Shown: positions 36,543 through 45,955, counted from the stretch's first letter. The stretch is 64,000 nt of DNA from Mameliella sp. CS4 (GCF_019392335.1 NZ_JAHXRQ010000001.1:496001-560000); one strand, 5' to 3'. The notes: generated by a model from the letters alone, not told the origin. Translations and numbers: made by a program.

Positions 36543-36583
36543 AAGGCCGCCCAGATCCGGGAAACCGGGACCTGGACGGCCTT
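36543..36583 (+). terminator. Terminator after argG-DUF1810
   Basis: AAGGCCGCCCAGATCCGGG and CCGGGACCTGGACGGCCTT form a long stem with a few mismatches and an AAA loop, just after the DUF1810 stop. The following TTC is only a weak U-tract. Confidence 0.65.
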
Positions 36584-36674
36584 TCACCGTGCCAAATACG
36601 CAGGCACGTCCCGACCGGAAAACCACCGGCGGGGCGCCGGGCCGGGGTTGAGACGGGGTGACCCGGCGCAACCC

Positions 36675-37088
36675 TTACTGGGCGGTGATGGTTGTCATCA
36701 CCAGGTTGCCGTCCAGACGGATCGGGCCGTCTTCCTTGGCGCCCAGCGTGTATTCAAAGATGCCCGTGGTCATGCCACCGTCCTCGCCGTGAACCATGAG
36801 CATCAGCATGTCACCGGCGGCGACTTCTTCGGTCAGGATGGCGGCAACATCCATGTTTTCGCCCTTGCGCAGCGGCGCGTGGCCAACCACCGGACCCGGC
36901 TTCATGTCTGCGCCGGTGCGGTGCACGACCAGCCAGCCATTGGCGGGCGCAACGACCTTGCTGGCGGTAACGGCGCCCTCGGCAACGCTCTGGTCGGCGG
37001 CTTCGACCATCGGTGCCATGCCGTGGCCCCCGGCGAAGGCGGAGCCTGCTGCGAGGACAAGAGCGGCGGTCATAGTCTTGAAAGTCAT
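36675..37088 (-). CDS. Periplasmic DUF7282-like protein (137 aa)
   Basis: Exported protein of unknown function. Residues 1-20 are a signal peptide ending SAFAGG. The mature part has SKVVAPANGWLVVHRTGADMKPGPVVGH, a pattern I associate with DUF7282-type domains of exported proteins; the family name is given with moderate certainty. It has acidic stretches and no cysteines. The start was chosen at the ATG with GGGAG 7 nt upstream. It is divergent from the secreted MsrA gene with about 200 bp between the starts, so the two could share control. Confidence 0.65.
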   Translation of the reverse strand: MTFKTMTAALVLAAGSAFAGGHGMAPMVEAADQSVAEGAVTASKVVAPANGWLVVHRTGADMKPGPVVGHAPLRKGENMDVAAILTEEVAAGDMLMLMVHGEDGGMTTGIFEYTLGAKEDGPIRLDGNLVMTTITAQ

Positions 37089-37295
37089 GTATAGTCTCCC
37101 AGTTCTGCCGAGCGCCGGAAACATCATCTTTGGCGCTGGTATGGGTATTCACGAAGCCTCTCCGAAATAAGTTTCGGTCCGGATAAATTTTCTTTGGAAA
37201 AATCACGTCACGCTCACCTTCGGGTGAAACCGGCCCTTGGCGGATTGCCAGGCAGGGGGCCAGCGGGGCAGGCTCTGGCAAAAGGAGAACCCGCC

Positions 37296-37946
37296 ATGCC
37301 CCGTCTCGTTTCCATCCGTCCTGCCCTGCTCTGTCTTCTGCTCACGCTTGGCCTGAGCGTTCAGGCCCAGGGCGCCCGTGCCGCCGAGATCATCGTAGCC
37401 GGCGGCTGTTTCTGGTGCGTCGAGGCGGATTTCGAAAAGGTCCGCGGCGTGGGCGAGGCCGTGTCCGGCTACACCGGCGGCCGCACGGCCAACCCGACCT
37501 ACAAGCAGGTCAGCCGGGGCGGCACGGGCCATTACGAGGCGGTCAGCATCAATTTCAATCCCGGCACCGTCTCTGTTCGCCAGCTTTATGACCTGTTCTT
37601 CCGTTCGGTCGATCCGACCGACGCGGGCGGCCAGTTCTGCGACCGGGGCGAAAGCTATCGCACCGCGATCTTCTACACCGACGCCGCCCAGAAATCCGCC
37701 GCCGAGGCCGCCAAGGCGGATGCGGAAAAGGCGCTGGGGCAAAAGATCGTCACCCCGATCCTGCCCGCGAAACAATTCTACCGCGCCGAGGAGTACCATC
37801 AGGACTATTACAAGGGCAGCCAGCGCGTTGTGACCCGCTTTGGCATCGTCAAACAGCGCGATGCCTACAAGCGCTACCGCCAGGGATGCGGACGTGACCA
37901 GCGTGTCAAACAGCTTTGGGGCAATGCGGCGCCTTTCGTGAACTAA
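37296..37946 (+). CDS. msrA: Exported peptide-methionine (S)-S-oxide reductase MsrA (216 aa)
   Basis: Repairs methionine-S-sulfoxide in proteins. The catalytic motif GCFWC is at residues 37-41, and GGQFCDRGESYRTAIF and EEYHQDYY are family blocks. Unlike cytoplasmic MsrA it has a signal peptide of about 30 residues (LLCLLLTLGLSVQAQGARA), so it should act in the periplasm. A C-terminal cysteine (YRQGCGRD) may be the resolving residue. AAAGGAG precedes the ATG. A hairpin terminator lies about 80 bp after the stop. How the periplasmic enzyme is re-reduced is not shown; no MsrQ/DsbD-like gene is nearby. Confidence 0.92.
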   Translation: MPRLVSIRPALLCLLLTLGLSVQAQGARAAEIIVAGGCFWCVEADFEKVRGVGEAVSGYTGGRTANPTYKQVSRGGTGHYEAVSINFNPGTVSVRQLYDLFFRSVDPTDAGGQFCDRGESYRTAIFYTDAAQKSAAEAAKADAEKALGQKIVTPILPAKQFYRAEEYHQDYYKGSQRVVTRFGIVKQRDAYKRYRQGCGRDQRVKQLWGNAAPFVN

Positions 37947-38028
37947 CGTCCGGGCTGTGCCAGGGTCCGGCATCCTTTCTCCAGTCCTCCCGCTCACCTG
38001 ACGTAGCAGGTGACCTGCAACAGACTGC

Positions 38029-38058
38029 AAGCACCGGATCGGAAACGGTCCGGTGCTT
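38029..38058 (+). terminator. Terminator after msrA
   Basis: AAGCACCGGATCG and CGGTCCGGTGCTT pair (one mismatch) around a GAAA tetraloop, followed by TTCATGTTTTG. Confidence 0.8.
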
Positions 38059-38131
38059 TCATGTTTTGCAAAGCGAATTGAAGAGAGGGAAAACGACGAC
38101 TTTCACCACTACGAGCTACAATACGACCACC

Positions 38132-38197
38132 AGAACACTGGCCGGGGCAGAGCTTGGCGTTGTCACCGGGCTGACGGCGGATGATTTCGTGCTCTGA
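38132..38197 (+). pseudogene. Remnant of an RTX-type calcium-binding protein C-terminus
   Basis: The last 21 codons before a TGA read RTLAGAELG-VVTGLTADDFVL. The intact RTX gene just downstream ends LAAEAEVRVAGVTGLTEDDFAL, so both share the terminal VTGLT-x-DDF-x-L signature of Rhodobacteraceae RTX proteins. There is no start codon, RTX repeat or ribosome-binding site in front, so this is a truncated end left by deletion or recombination after tandem duplication. Confidence 0.7.
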
Positions 38198-38313
38198 CCT
38201 CGCCTGCCGGGCCCATTGGGGGCCGCGCGCCCTTGGGTTCGTTGAAGATTTCAGGTCATGCGCTAAACAGTTTGATTGTAGACACAAACATTGACCGGAC
38301 AGGACAGGTTTTT

Positions 38314-39954
38314 ATGGCCCAGATTTTCCAGAGCACCGATACCAGCGCGACCGTGACCGCCACCAATGGCGACACGCTGACCATTCTCGAAAACGTGCAG
38401 GTGACGCCCAGCGCAATCGCCGTGCAGATGGCCGACGGCCCGTCGATCCTGACGCGGCTGTTCAACAACGGCGACCTATTTGGGACGGTCGAGATCAACA
38501 CCGCCTACGCGGAAATCGTCAACGACGGCACCATTCAGGCCGGCATCGGCAGCGCCTTTGTCCTCGATACACCGACGAACGAGCCCGGCGCGCGGCTGAA
38601 CATCTACAACTATGGCAGCGTTATCGCCGCCGATGACGTGATAGATCCGTCCGGCGCGCAATCGACGGTCAGCCTCACGGTTGTGAACCACGGGGTGATG
38701 AGTGCGACGCGGATTGGCAGTTTGCTGCCCAGTGGCGGGGACCTGTCCAGCGCAGTCTTCGTGAACTATGGCAACATGCGCGGCGCCCTTCTGGACTTGT
38801 CCTCTGACTCCGGGGGCCGGCTCACGAACCTCGGCACCCTGGAGATCAGCCGTATCATCTTTTCCACCACCAGCAGCGCCTTCCTGCCCGGGATCTTTGT
38901 CAACCACGGTACGGTCACCGGCAGGAACGGCATGTCGACCCAGATCGAGTTCAGCAATGAAAACGATCGCATGATCAACACCGGGACGATCACCGGAGGC
39001 ATCAGCCTTGGCGACGGGTTTGACACCTACGACGGCGCGGGGACCGGACAGGTCGTCAGTGGCAACGGGATCGGTCTTGTCAGCGGGGGTAACGGGAACG
39101 ACACGCTCAAGGGCGGCGATTTTGCCGATGCCCTGTCCGGTGGAAATGACGATGACCTGTTGATCGGGCGTGGCGGCAATGACACGCTCAGCGCGGGATC
39201 GGGTGCCGATATCGCCTTTGGCGGCGATGGCGAGGACGACCTGCGCGGCCAGTGCGACAACGACACCCTCAACGGTAACGATGGCGACGACCTGATCACC
39301 GGGGATGAAGGAGCCGATGTTCTGGTCGGTCAGTCCGGCGGCGACAGCCTCTATGGTGGGATCGGCGACGACATCCTTGACGGGGGCAGTGGCGACGACG
39401 TGCTGGAGGGCGGGGATGACAATGACATCCTGCGCGGCCAAGCCGGCAATGACACCCTGCGCGGCCAGAATGGCAACGATCTGCTGAACGCCCGCGACGG
39501 TGCGGACGATTTGGACGGCGGGGACGGCAATGACACGCTGGACGGGGGATCGGGCAACGACGTGCTGGAAGGCGGTGCGGGCACCGATGTCCTGCGCGGC
39601 CGCGATGGCGAGGACGAGCTGGCGGGCGGGCTTGGCCTCGACTTTCTGACCGGGGGGCAGGACGCGGATGTCTTCCTGTTCCGGACCACGGCGCAAGCCG
39701 GGATCGGGGCCCAGCGCGATCAGATCCTGGATTTCGAACAGGGGATCGACATCATCAACGTGGTCTCGATGATCCCGGGTGTCTTTACCTTTGTCGGCAC
39801 CGGGCCCTTTACCGGCGCCAACCAGATCCGCGTGATCGAGACGGCCACCGGATCAAGCATCGTGCAGTTCAACACCGATGCGGACCTTGCGGCAGAGGCC
39901 GAGGTCCGCGTGGCGGGTGTCACCGGTCTGACAGAGGATGACTTTGCGCTTTAA
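38314..39954 (+). CDS. RTX calcium-binding protein (546 aa)
   Basis: Secreted type I substrate. Residues about 30-250 form a repeated beta-strand-like domain (NDGTIQAG, NYGSVIA, NHGVMSA, NYGNMRG, NHGTVTG, NTGTITGG), reminiscent of a parallel beta-helix. Residues about 256-450 are some twenty GGxGxDxLx nonapeptides that fold on calcium. The C-terminus (DVFLFRTTAQ, DQILDFEQGIDIINV, then LTEDDFAL) is the usual uncleaved secretion signal. A single cysteine interrupts one repeat (GQCDND), uncommon in RTX proteins. AGGACAGG precedes the ATG. No type I secretion genes are nearby. Function could be adhesion or surface coat; no enzyme domain was seen. Confidence 0.9.
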   Translation: MAQIFQSTDTSATVTATNGDTLTILENVQVTPSAIAVQMADGPSILTRLFNNGDLFGTVEINTAYAEIVNDGTIQAGIGSAFVLDTPTNEPGARLNIYNYGSVIAADDVIDPSGAQSTVSLTVVNHGVMSATRIGSLLPSGGDLSSAVFVNYGNMRGALLDLSSDSGGRLTNLGTLEISRIIFSTTSSAFLPGIFVNHGTVTGRNGMSTQIEFSNENDRMINTGTITGGISLGDGFDTYDGAGTGQVVSGNGIGLVSGGNGNDTLKGGDFADALSGGNDDDLLIGRGGNDTLSAGSGADIAFGGDGEDDLRGQCDNDTLNGNDGDDLITGDEGADVLVGQSGGDSLYGGIGDDILDGGSGDDVLEGGDDNDILRGQAGNDTLRGQNGNDLLNARDGADDLDGGDGNDTLDGGSGNDVLEGGAGTDVLRGRDGEDELAGGLGLDFLTGGQDADVFLFRTTAQAGIGAQRDQILDFEQGIDIINVVSMIPGVFTFVGTGPFTGANQIRVIETATGSSIVQFNTDADLAAEAEVRVAGVTGLTEDDFAL

Positions 39955-40823
39955 CCGCCGAAATCCTGCACGTCGCGCAGGTCGGGGATCACGTCCGCCG
40001 TGCCTTCGCGCGTGACCATGATCGCCCCGGCGATCATCGCCTGCCCGATGGCCTGTTCCATCGGCAGGCCCCGGTCCAGTCCCGCCAGAACATAGCCGGT
40101 AAAGGTGTCCCCTGCCCCGGTTGTGTCCACCGGCGTCACCGGCACCGCCGGAAAGGCCCGTGTCTCTCCGGTGTCGGTGTTGTGCCAGCGCGCGCCGTCC
40201 CCGCCCAATGTCACGATGACGTCGCGCACTGGCAGCGCCTCGGGCGCCAGGCCTGTCGCCTCTTGCAACTGCCGCGCCTCGACCGCGTTCAGGAACAAAA
40301 GATCCAAAAGCGGCAGAACCGCCTGCACCGCCTTGGCGTCAAAGGGCGCGGCGGCATAGGCCACCCGCATCCCCTTGGCCGAGGCCAGTTCCGCCGCCTC
40401 GCGCTGGGCGTTTGTCTCATTCTGGGTAAGGAAGATGTCCGAGGCGCCTGCCCCGTCCAGCGCCTCGGCCAGATGATCGGTCGAAATCGCATGGTTGGCG
40501 CCGGGGTACAGGATGATCGTGTTCTCTCCGGCGTCGTCGACGGCGATCAGCGCGTTTCCCGTGCCTTCGGATACAGTCGATATATGCTGTGTATACACGC
40601 CGTATTCCATCAGGCGATCCACCGCCCAGGCGCCATCCGGCCCCACCGCGCCGATATGTACGCAGCGGGCCGCGGCACGGGCGGCGGCCACCGACATGTT
40701 GGCGCCTTTGCCGCCCAACCCCCGGGTAAAGGACCGCGCGGCCAGGGTTTCCCCCGGGGCGGGCAGATGCGGGACGTGATAGAACAGGTCCGCGTTGATC
40801 GAGCCGAGATTGAAGATCGTCAT
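39951..40823 (-). CDS. rbsK: Ribokinase-like PfkB sugar kinase (290 aa)
   Basis: PfkB-family kinase; ribokinase is the best guess because of NLGSINADLFYHVPHLPAPGETL at the N-terminus and GGKGANMSVAAAR. The catalytic motif DTTGAGDTFTGYVLAGLD is intact. It lies 52 bp downstream of maeB on the same strand. Its stop codon overlaps that of the convergent RTX gene within the shared bases TTAA, so the two genes have no space between them. No ribose transporter is adjacent, so the sugar specificity is uncertain. Confidence 0.85.
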   Translation of the reverse strand: MTIFNLGSINADLFYHVPHLPAPGETLAARSFTRGLGGKGANMSVAAARAAARCVHIGAVGPDGAWAVDRLMEYGVYTQHISTVSEGTGNALIAVDDAGENTIILYPGANHAISTDHLAEALDGAGASDIFLTQNETNAQREAAELASAKGMRVAYAAAPFDAKAVQAVLPLLDLLFLNAVEARQLQEATGLAPEALPVRDVIVTLGGDGARWHNTDTGETRAFPAVPVTPVDTTGAGDTFTGYVLAGLDRGLPMEQAIGQAMIAGAIMVTREGTADVIPDLRDVQDFGG

Positions 40824-40875
40824 CAGGCACCTCCCATGCCGGTCTCAAGCCGGGCAACCGCCGCCCCTGCCCTCA

Positions 40876-43131
40876 CTAGCTGATCTTGGCCGCGGCCAGG
40901 ACCGCCATGTTCAGGATGTCATTCGCGGTCATCGAGGTCGAACAAATCTGGATCGACTTGTCGACCCCGGCCAGGATCGGGCCGATCACCGTGGCCCCCG
41001 CCATCTCCTGCATCAGCTTGACCGAGATCGAGGCCGAGTGCCGCGCCGGCACCACAAGGATGTTGGCCGGGCCGGTCAGGCGCTGGAACGGGTAATGCTC
41101 CTGCGCCTTGACGTTCAGCGCCACGTCCACGGTCATTTCGCCTTCGTATTCAAAACTGACCCCGCGCCGGTCCAGCACGCGCGGCGCCAGGTGCATCTTT
41201 TCCGCCCGTTCCGACACCGGGTAGCCGAAGGTCGAAAAGCTGACAAAGGCCACGCGCGGTTCCAGCCCCAGGTGCCGCGCCACGCCCGACGCGCGTTCGG
41301 CGATGGTGGCCAGGTCCTCCTCATCCGGCCATTCATGGACCAGCGTATCGGAAATCAGCACGATGCGGCCCTTGTGCAGCAGCGCCGTCACGCCAGCGGC
41401 CCCATGCGCCGCATCGGCGTCAAAGACGTGGTTAACCAACTGCATCACATGCGCCGATTTTCGCGTCGCCCCGGTGACCAGCCCGTCGCCGTGCCCATGC
41501 GCCAGCATCAGTGCCGCAAAGACATGCCTGTCGCGCGCCGCAAGCCGGTGGATGTCCTGCCGGTCCATACCCCGCCGCTGCAGACGCTCATACAGGAAAT
41601 CCTTGTAGCCCTGCAGGTGCCGGGTGTTGGCGGCGTTCACCACCTCAAGCTCGCGCACCGCATCGTGCAGGCCCGCCTCTTCGAGTTTCTGTTTCACGTC
41701 CGCGTCGCGCCCGACAACCAGAGCCTTGCCCAGGCCCGACCGCTGGTACATGACCGCAGCGCGCAGCACGCGCGGGTCGTCACCCTCGGCAAAGATCATC
41801 CGCGCCTGCGCCGACCGCGCCCGCGCGTTGATCGACCGCAGGATCGAGGCGGTCGGATCCATGCGCGTCTGCAACATGTGCTCGTAGGCTTCCATGTCGA
41901 CGATGGGCCGCCGCGCGGCGCCCGTGTCCATGCCAGCCCGCGCCACGGCGGGCGGAATCCGGTGGATCAGCCGCGGATCGAAAGGCGTGGGAATGATGTA
42001 GTCGCGGCCAAAGGTCAGCGTCTTGCCATAGGCCAGCGCCACCTCGTCGGGCACATCCTCGCGCGCCAGTTCCGCCAGCGCCTGCGCACAGGCGATCTTC
42101 ATCTCGTCGTTGATGGCGCGGGCGTGGATGTCCAGCGCCCCGCGAAAGAGATAGGGAAAGCCCAGCACGTTGTTGACCTGGTTGGGATAGTCGCTGCGCC
42201 CGGTCGCGACGATGGCATCCACCCGCACCTCATGGGCGTCCTCGGGCGTGATTTCCGGGTCCGGGTTGGCCATCGCAAAAATCACCGGATTGTCCGCCAT
42301 GCTGGCGACCATGTCCTGCGTGACAGCCCCCTTGGCCGACACGCCAAGGAAGACGTCCGCGCCTTTCATGGCATCCTCCAGCGAGCGCGCCTCGGTCACC
42401 ACCGCATGGGCCGATTTCCACTGGTTCATGCCCTCGGTCCGGCCCTGGTAGATCACGCCCTTGGTGTCGCACATGATGCAGTTTTCATGCAGCGCCCCCA
42501 TCGACTTGATCAGTTCCAGGCAGGCGATCCCCGCCGCCCCGGCACCGTTCAGGACGATCCGGCAATCCTCGATCTTTTTCCCCGAGAGATGCAGCGCGTT
42601 GATCAGACCGGCGGCGCAGATCACCGCCGTCCCGTGCTGGTCGTCGTGAAAGACGGGAATGTCCATCTCTTCCTTGAGCCGCTGCTCGATGATGAAACAC
42701 TCCGGCGCCTTGATATCCTCAAGGTTGATGCCGCCGAAGGTCGGCCCCATCAGCCGCACCGCGCGGCAGAATTCGTCCGGGTCCTCGGTGTCCAGCTCGA
42801 TGTCGATACTGTTCACATCGGCAAAGCGCTTGAACAGCACCGACTTGCCTTCCATCACCGGCTTGGACCCCAGCGCGCCAAGGTTACCAAGACCCAGAAC
42901 CGCCGTCCCGTTCGAGATCACGGCCACGAGGTTGCCCTTGTTGGTATAGTCGTAGGCCAGTTCGGGGTTGGCGGCGATATCCTCGCAAGGCACCGCAACA
43001 CCGGGCGAATAGGCCAGCGACAGGTCACGCTGCGTGGTCATCGGGACGGTGGCCTGCACCTCCCACTTGCCGGGTGTGGGTTCGAGGTGAAAGGCAAGAG
43101 CCTCTTCACGGGTGAATCTGGCTTTGGACAT
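40876..43131 (-). CDS. maeB: NADP-dependent malic enzyme, MaeB type (751 aa)
   Basis: Decarboxylates malate to pyruvate. The N-terminal half is the malic enzyme (LSLAYSPGVAVPC, FHDDQHGTAVI, GAGAAGIACLELI for NADP binding, and FAMANPDPEI). The C-terminal half, from about residue 430, is a phosphotransacetylase-like domain, here probably regulatory, as in all large alphaproteobacterial MaeB proteins. Length is normal. It is divergent from mutS with 83 bp between the starts and may be cotranscribed with the downstream sugar kinase. Confidence 0.94.
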   Translation of the reverse strand: MSKARFTREEALAFHLEPTPGKWEVQATVPMTTQRDLSLAYSPGVAVPCEDIAANPELAYDYTNKGNLVAVISNGTAVLGLGNLGALGSKPVMEGKSVLFKRFADVNSIDIELDTEDPDEFCRAVRLMGPTFGGINLEDIKAPECFIIEQRLKEEMDIPVFHDDQHGTAVICAAGLINALHLSGKKIEDCRIVLNGAGAAGIACLELIKSMGALHENCIMCDTKGVIYQGRTEGMNQWKSAHAVVTEARSLEDAMKGADVFLGVSAKGAVTQDMVASMADNPVIFAMANPDPEITPEDAHEVRVDAIVATGRSDYPNQVNNVLGFPYLFRGALDIHARAINDEMKIACAQALAELAREDVPDEVALAYGKTLTFGRDYIIPTPFDPRLIHRIPPAVARAGMDTGAARRPIVDMEAYEHMLQTRMDPTASILRSINARARSAQARMIFAEGDDPRVLRAAVMYQRSGLGKALVVGRDADVKQKLEEAGLHDAVRELEVVNAANTRHLQGYKDFLYERLQRRGMDRQDIHRLAARDRHVFAALMLAHGHGDGLVTGATRKSAHVMQLVNHVFDADAAHGAAGVTALLHKGRIVLISDTLVHEWPDEEDLATIAERASGVARHLGLEPRVAFVSFSTFGYPVSERAEKMHLAPRVLDRRGVSFEYEGEMTVDVALNVKAQEHYPFQRLTGPANILVVPARHSASISVKLMQEMAGATVIGPILAGVDKSIQICSTSMTANDILNMAVLAAAKIS

Positions 43132-43214
43132 GTCCCCTCCATCCGGCAGAATTTGCGGTTTTCCCCGCTCTTTACCCGTCTTAATGTCACGCGAAATCGC
43201 CGGGGGGAAGCTAC

Positions 43215-45884
43215 GTGAGCGCTAACAACGCGGGAAAGAGTACACCACGGGATACCGCCGTCACGCCGATGATGGCGCAGTACCTCGAGATCAAGGCAAA
43301 CCACCCCGATGCGCTGCTGTTCTACCGCATGGGGGATTTCTACGAGCTGTTCTTCGACGACGCGGTGGCGGCCAGCGCAGCGCTGGACATCGCGCTGACG
43401 AAACGTGGCAAACACGCCGGCGACGACATCCCGATGTGCGGCGTGCCGGTGCATTCCGCCGAAAGCTATCTGCTGACCCTGATCCGCAAGGGATTCCGCG
43501 TCGCCGTGGGCGAACAGATGGAAACCCCGGAAGAGGCAAAGAAGCGCGGTTCCAAATCCGTCGTCAAGCGCGACGTGGTGCGGCTGGTCACGCCCGGCAC
43601 GCTGATCGAGGAATCGCTTCTGGAGGCGCGGCGCCACAACTACCTCGCGGCGCTGGGCCATGTCCGCGGCGACTGGGCACTGGCCTGGGCGGATATCTCG
43701 ACCGGTGCGTTTCACGTGATGCCACTGGGCCGCGCGCGGATCGGCGCGGAACTGGCGCGGCTGGCACCCTCGGAACTGCTGTGCTCCGACACGACGGGGG
43801 ACACCCTGCACGAGGTGTTGGGCGATCTGGGGATCGACCCCACGGTGCTGGGCGCCGCCAGTTTCGAATCCGGCGCCGCCGAGGGGCGGCTCTGCAAGCT
43901 GTTCAAGGTGCAGACGCTGACCGGCTTCGGCGATTTCGACCGGGCCGAGCTGTCAGCGATGGGCGCGCTGGTCGACTACCTGGACATCACCCAGAAAGGC
44001 CGCCTGCCGCTGTTGCGACCGCCCCGGCAGGAACAGGTCAGCCGCATTCTGCAGATCGATGCCGCGACCCGGCGCAACCTGGAACTGACCGAAAGCCTGC
44101 AGGGCGGGCGCAAGGGTTCGCTCTTGTCGGTGATCGACATGACGGTGACCTCGGCCGGTGCACGCCTGTTGGAACGGCGGGTCGCCTCGCCCTCGCGAGA
44201 CCTGGGCGTGATCCGCGAGCGGCTGGAGGCGGTGCGCTGGGGTGTCGAGGGACCGGTGGCCGACATGCTGCGCACGGCCTTGAAAGAGGTCCCGGACGTC
44301 GACCGCGCCCTGTCGCGGCTGGGGCTGGACCGGGGCGGGCCGCGAGATTTGGCAGCGGTGCGCACCGCGCTGGCCCAGGCCGGGCAGATTGCCGACCGGC
44401 TGTCAGGTGTCGAGCTGCCGGACCTGGTGGCCCGGTCCTGCGCCGCGCTGACCGGGCAAGAGCCGCTGCTGGACAGGCTGGACGAGGCGCTGGTGGCGGA
44501 ACCGGGCCTGCGCGTCAGCGACGGCGGATTCGTTGCCCCGGGGTTCGACGCGCCATTGGACGAGGCCCGCACGCTGCGCGACGAGGGCAGGGGCGTCATC
44601 GCCCGGATGCAGGGGGAATATGCCCAGGAAACCAGTGTCACCTCGCTGAAGATCAAGCACAACAACGTGCTGGGCTATTTCATCGAGACGACGGCGGTGC
44701 ACGCGGACAAGATGTTTGCGCTCTCCGAGCGGTTCATCCACCGCCAGACCACCGCAAACCAGGTGCGTTTCACCACAGTCGAACTGTCCGAACTCGAACG
44801 CCGCATCCTGAACGCTGGCAACGAGGCACTGGAGATCGAGCGCCGCATCTACGAGGAGTTGCGGGGCGAGATCATGGCACAGGCGCCGGCGCTGTCGGAC
44901 CTGGCCCAGGGCCTGGCCGAGATCGACCTGTCTTTGGCCCTGGCGGAACTGGCACGACAACGGGACTGGTGCCTGCCCAAGGTCGACGAAAGCCGCGCCT
45001 TTGCGGTCAAGGCCGGGCGGCATCCTGTGGTCGAGGCCGCGCTGGCCGCGGCGGGCCAGCCTTTCATTGCCAATGACTGCAACCTGAGCGCAGAGGGGCA
45101 GGGGGCCGCCGTCACCCTGCTGACCGGGCCGAACATGGCCGGTAAATCGACCTACCTGCGACAGAACGCGCTGATCGCCCTCCTGGCGCAGATCGGCTCT
45201 TACGTCCCGGCGCAATCGGCGCATGTGGGCCTTGTCAGCCAGATCTTCAGCCGCGTCGGCGCCAGCGACGACCTGGCGCGCGGGCGATCGACCTTCATGG
45301 TGGAAATGGTCGAAACGGCCACGATCCTGAATCAGGCCGATGACTGCGCGCTGGTGATCCTCGATGAGATCGGCCGCGGCACCGCCACCTACGACGGCTT
45401 GTCGATCGCCTGGGCGACGCTGGAACACCTGCAGGCAGTCAACCGCGTCCGTGGCCTGTTTGCCACGCATTATCATGAACTTACCGCATTGGCGGGCAAG
45501 CTGGACGGGGTCCGGAACGCCACCGTGGCGGTCAAGGAATGGGACGGCGAGGTGATCTTCCTGCACGAGGTGCACGAGGGCGCCGCCGACCGGTCCTATG
45601 GCGTGCAGGTCGCCCAACTCGCCGGCTTGCCTGCCGCGGTCATCACCCGCGCCCGCGACGTTCTCGAAGCGCTGGAAAAGGGTGAACGAGATCGCGCCTC
45701 GCCCAAGGCGCTGATCGACGACCTGCCGCTGTTCTCGGCCGCCGCGCGGGCGCCGGAACCGCCGGTTTCACGGGAAACATCAAAGGTCGAGGAACAGTTG
45801 CGCGACATGCCGCTGGACGATATGAGCCCGCGCCAGGCGATGGATGCGCTCTACGAGCTCAAGGCGCTGCTGGGCAAGGATTGA
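43215..45884 (+). CDS. mutS: DNA mismatch repair protein MutS (889 aa)
   Basis: Recognises mismatches and small loops, then recruits MutL. The mismatch-reading motif GDFYELF lies in domain I near residue 40. The ATPase has GPNMAGKST at about 638-646, the STFMVEM region and [17 protein letters not shown]. The start appears to be GTG, preceded by a purine-rich GGGGGGAAG. The C-terminal tail contains [11 protein letters not shown], encoded by a sequence matching parS at 14 of 16 positions. A hairpin and a dispersed repeat follow the stop. Confidence 0.96.
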   Translation: MSANNAGKSTPRDTAVTPMMAQYLEIKANHPDALLFYRMGDFYELFFDDAVAASAALDIALTKRGKHAGDDIPMCGVPVHSAESYLLTLIRKGFRVAVGEQMETPEEAKKRGSKSVVKRDVVRLVTPGTLIEESLLEARRHNYLAALGHVRGDWALAWADISTGAFHVMPLGRARIGAELARLAPSELLCSDTTGDTLHEVLGDLGIDPTVLGAASFESGAAEGRLCKLFKVQTLTGFGDFDRAELSAMGALVDYLDITQKGRLPLLRPPRQEQVSRILQIDAATRRNLELTESLQGGRKGSLLSVIDMTVTSAGARLLERRVASPSRDLGVIRERLEAVRWGVEGPVADMLRTALKEVPDVDRALSRLGLDRGGPRDLAAVRTALAQAGQIADRLSGVELPDLVARSCAALTGQEPLLDRLDEALVAEPGLRVSDGGFVAPGFDAPLDEARTLRDEGRGVIARMQGEYAQETSVTSLKIKHNNVLGYFIETTAVHADKMFALSERFIHRQTTANQVRFTTVELSELERRILNAGNEALEIERRIYEELRGEIMAQAPALSDLAQGLAEIDLSLALAELARQRDWCLPKVDESRAFAVKAGRHPVVEAALAAAGQPFIANDCNLSAEGQGAAVTLLTGPNMAGKSTYLRQNALIALLAQIGSYVPAQSAHVGLVSQIFSRVGASDDLARGRSTFMVEMVETATILNQADDCALVILDEIGRGTATYDGLSIAWATLEHLQAVNRVRGLFATHYHELTALAGKLDGVRNATVAVKEWDGEVIFLHEVHEGAADRSYGVQVAQLAGLPAAVITRARDVLEALEKGERDRASPKALIDDLPLFSAAARAPEPPVSRETSKVEEQLRDMPLDDMSPRQAMDALYELKALLGKD
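45764..45779. promoter_or_regulatory. Degenerate parS-like site inside mutS
   Basis: GGTTTCACGGGAAACA matches the parS palindrome TGTTTCACGTGAAACA at 14 of 16 positions. It lies within the mutS reading frame, about 5 kb from parB and about 7 kb from the nearest perfect site. Confidence 0.45.
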
Positions 45885-45904
45885 CACCTTTTCCGCGCGC
45901 CTTT

Positions 45905-45955
45905 CTTCTTTTCTCTAAAAATACCTCCGGGGGGTCTGGGGGGCTGGCCCCCCAG
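45905..45955. terminator. Dispersed repeat with terminator hairpin after mutS
   Basis: The first part (CTTCTTTTCTCTAAAAATAC) belongs to the same element family as copies near 12270 and 21071. It runs into a perfect hairpin, CTGGGGGGC-TG-GCCCCCCAG at 45936-45955. It lies between the convergent mutS and grpE genes and has a T-rich tract on the minus-strand side, so it may mainly end the hrcA-grpE transcript. Confidence 0.65.

Larger units (their letters stand above)
37947..38313. other. Intergenic region msrA to RTX gene
   Basis: A 367 bp gap. It holds a small hairpin (CACCTG-ACGTAG-CAGGTG at 37995-38012), the msrA terminator, a short remnant of an RTX-protein C-terminus, and then about 115 bp that probably contain the promoter of the RTX gene. 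No intact gene was seen. Confidence 0.7.

Noticed and set aside
37214..37227. TCACC-TTCG-GGTGA hairpin upstream of msrA as a riboswitch
   Set aside because: A single small tetraloop hairpin without further conserved structure or a terminator does not support a riboswitch.
39079..39660. CRISPR-like array in the RTX gene
   Set aside because: The periodic 27 bp pattern is the coding sequence of RTX nonapeptides, in frame and without spacers.
41690..41705. TGTTTCACGTCCGCGT in maeB as a parS site
   Set aside because: Only the left half matches parS; the right half is lost, so chance is more likely.
40795..43218. 807-codon plus-strand open frame opposite maeB
   Set aside because: Antisense shadow of maeB; composition (His, Arg, Gln) is not protein-like.
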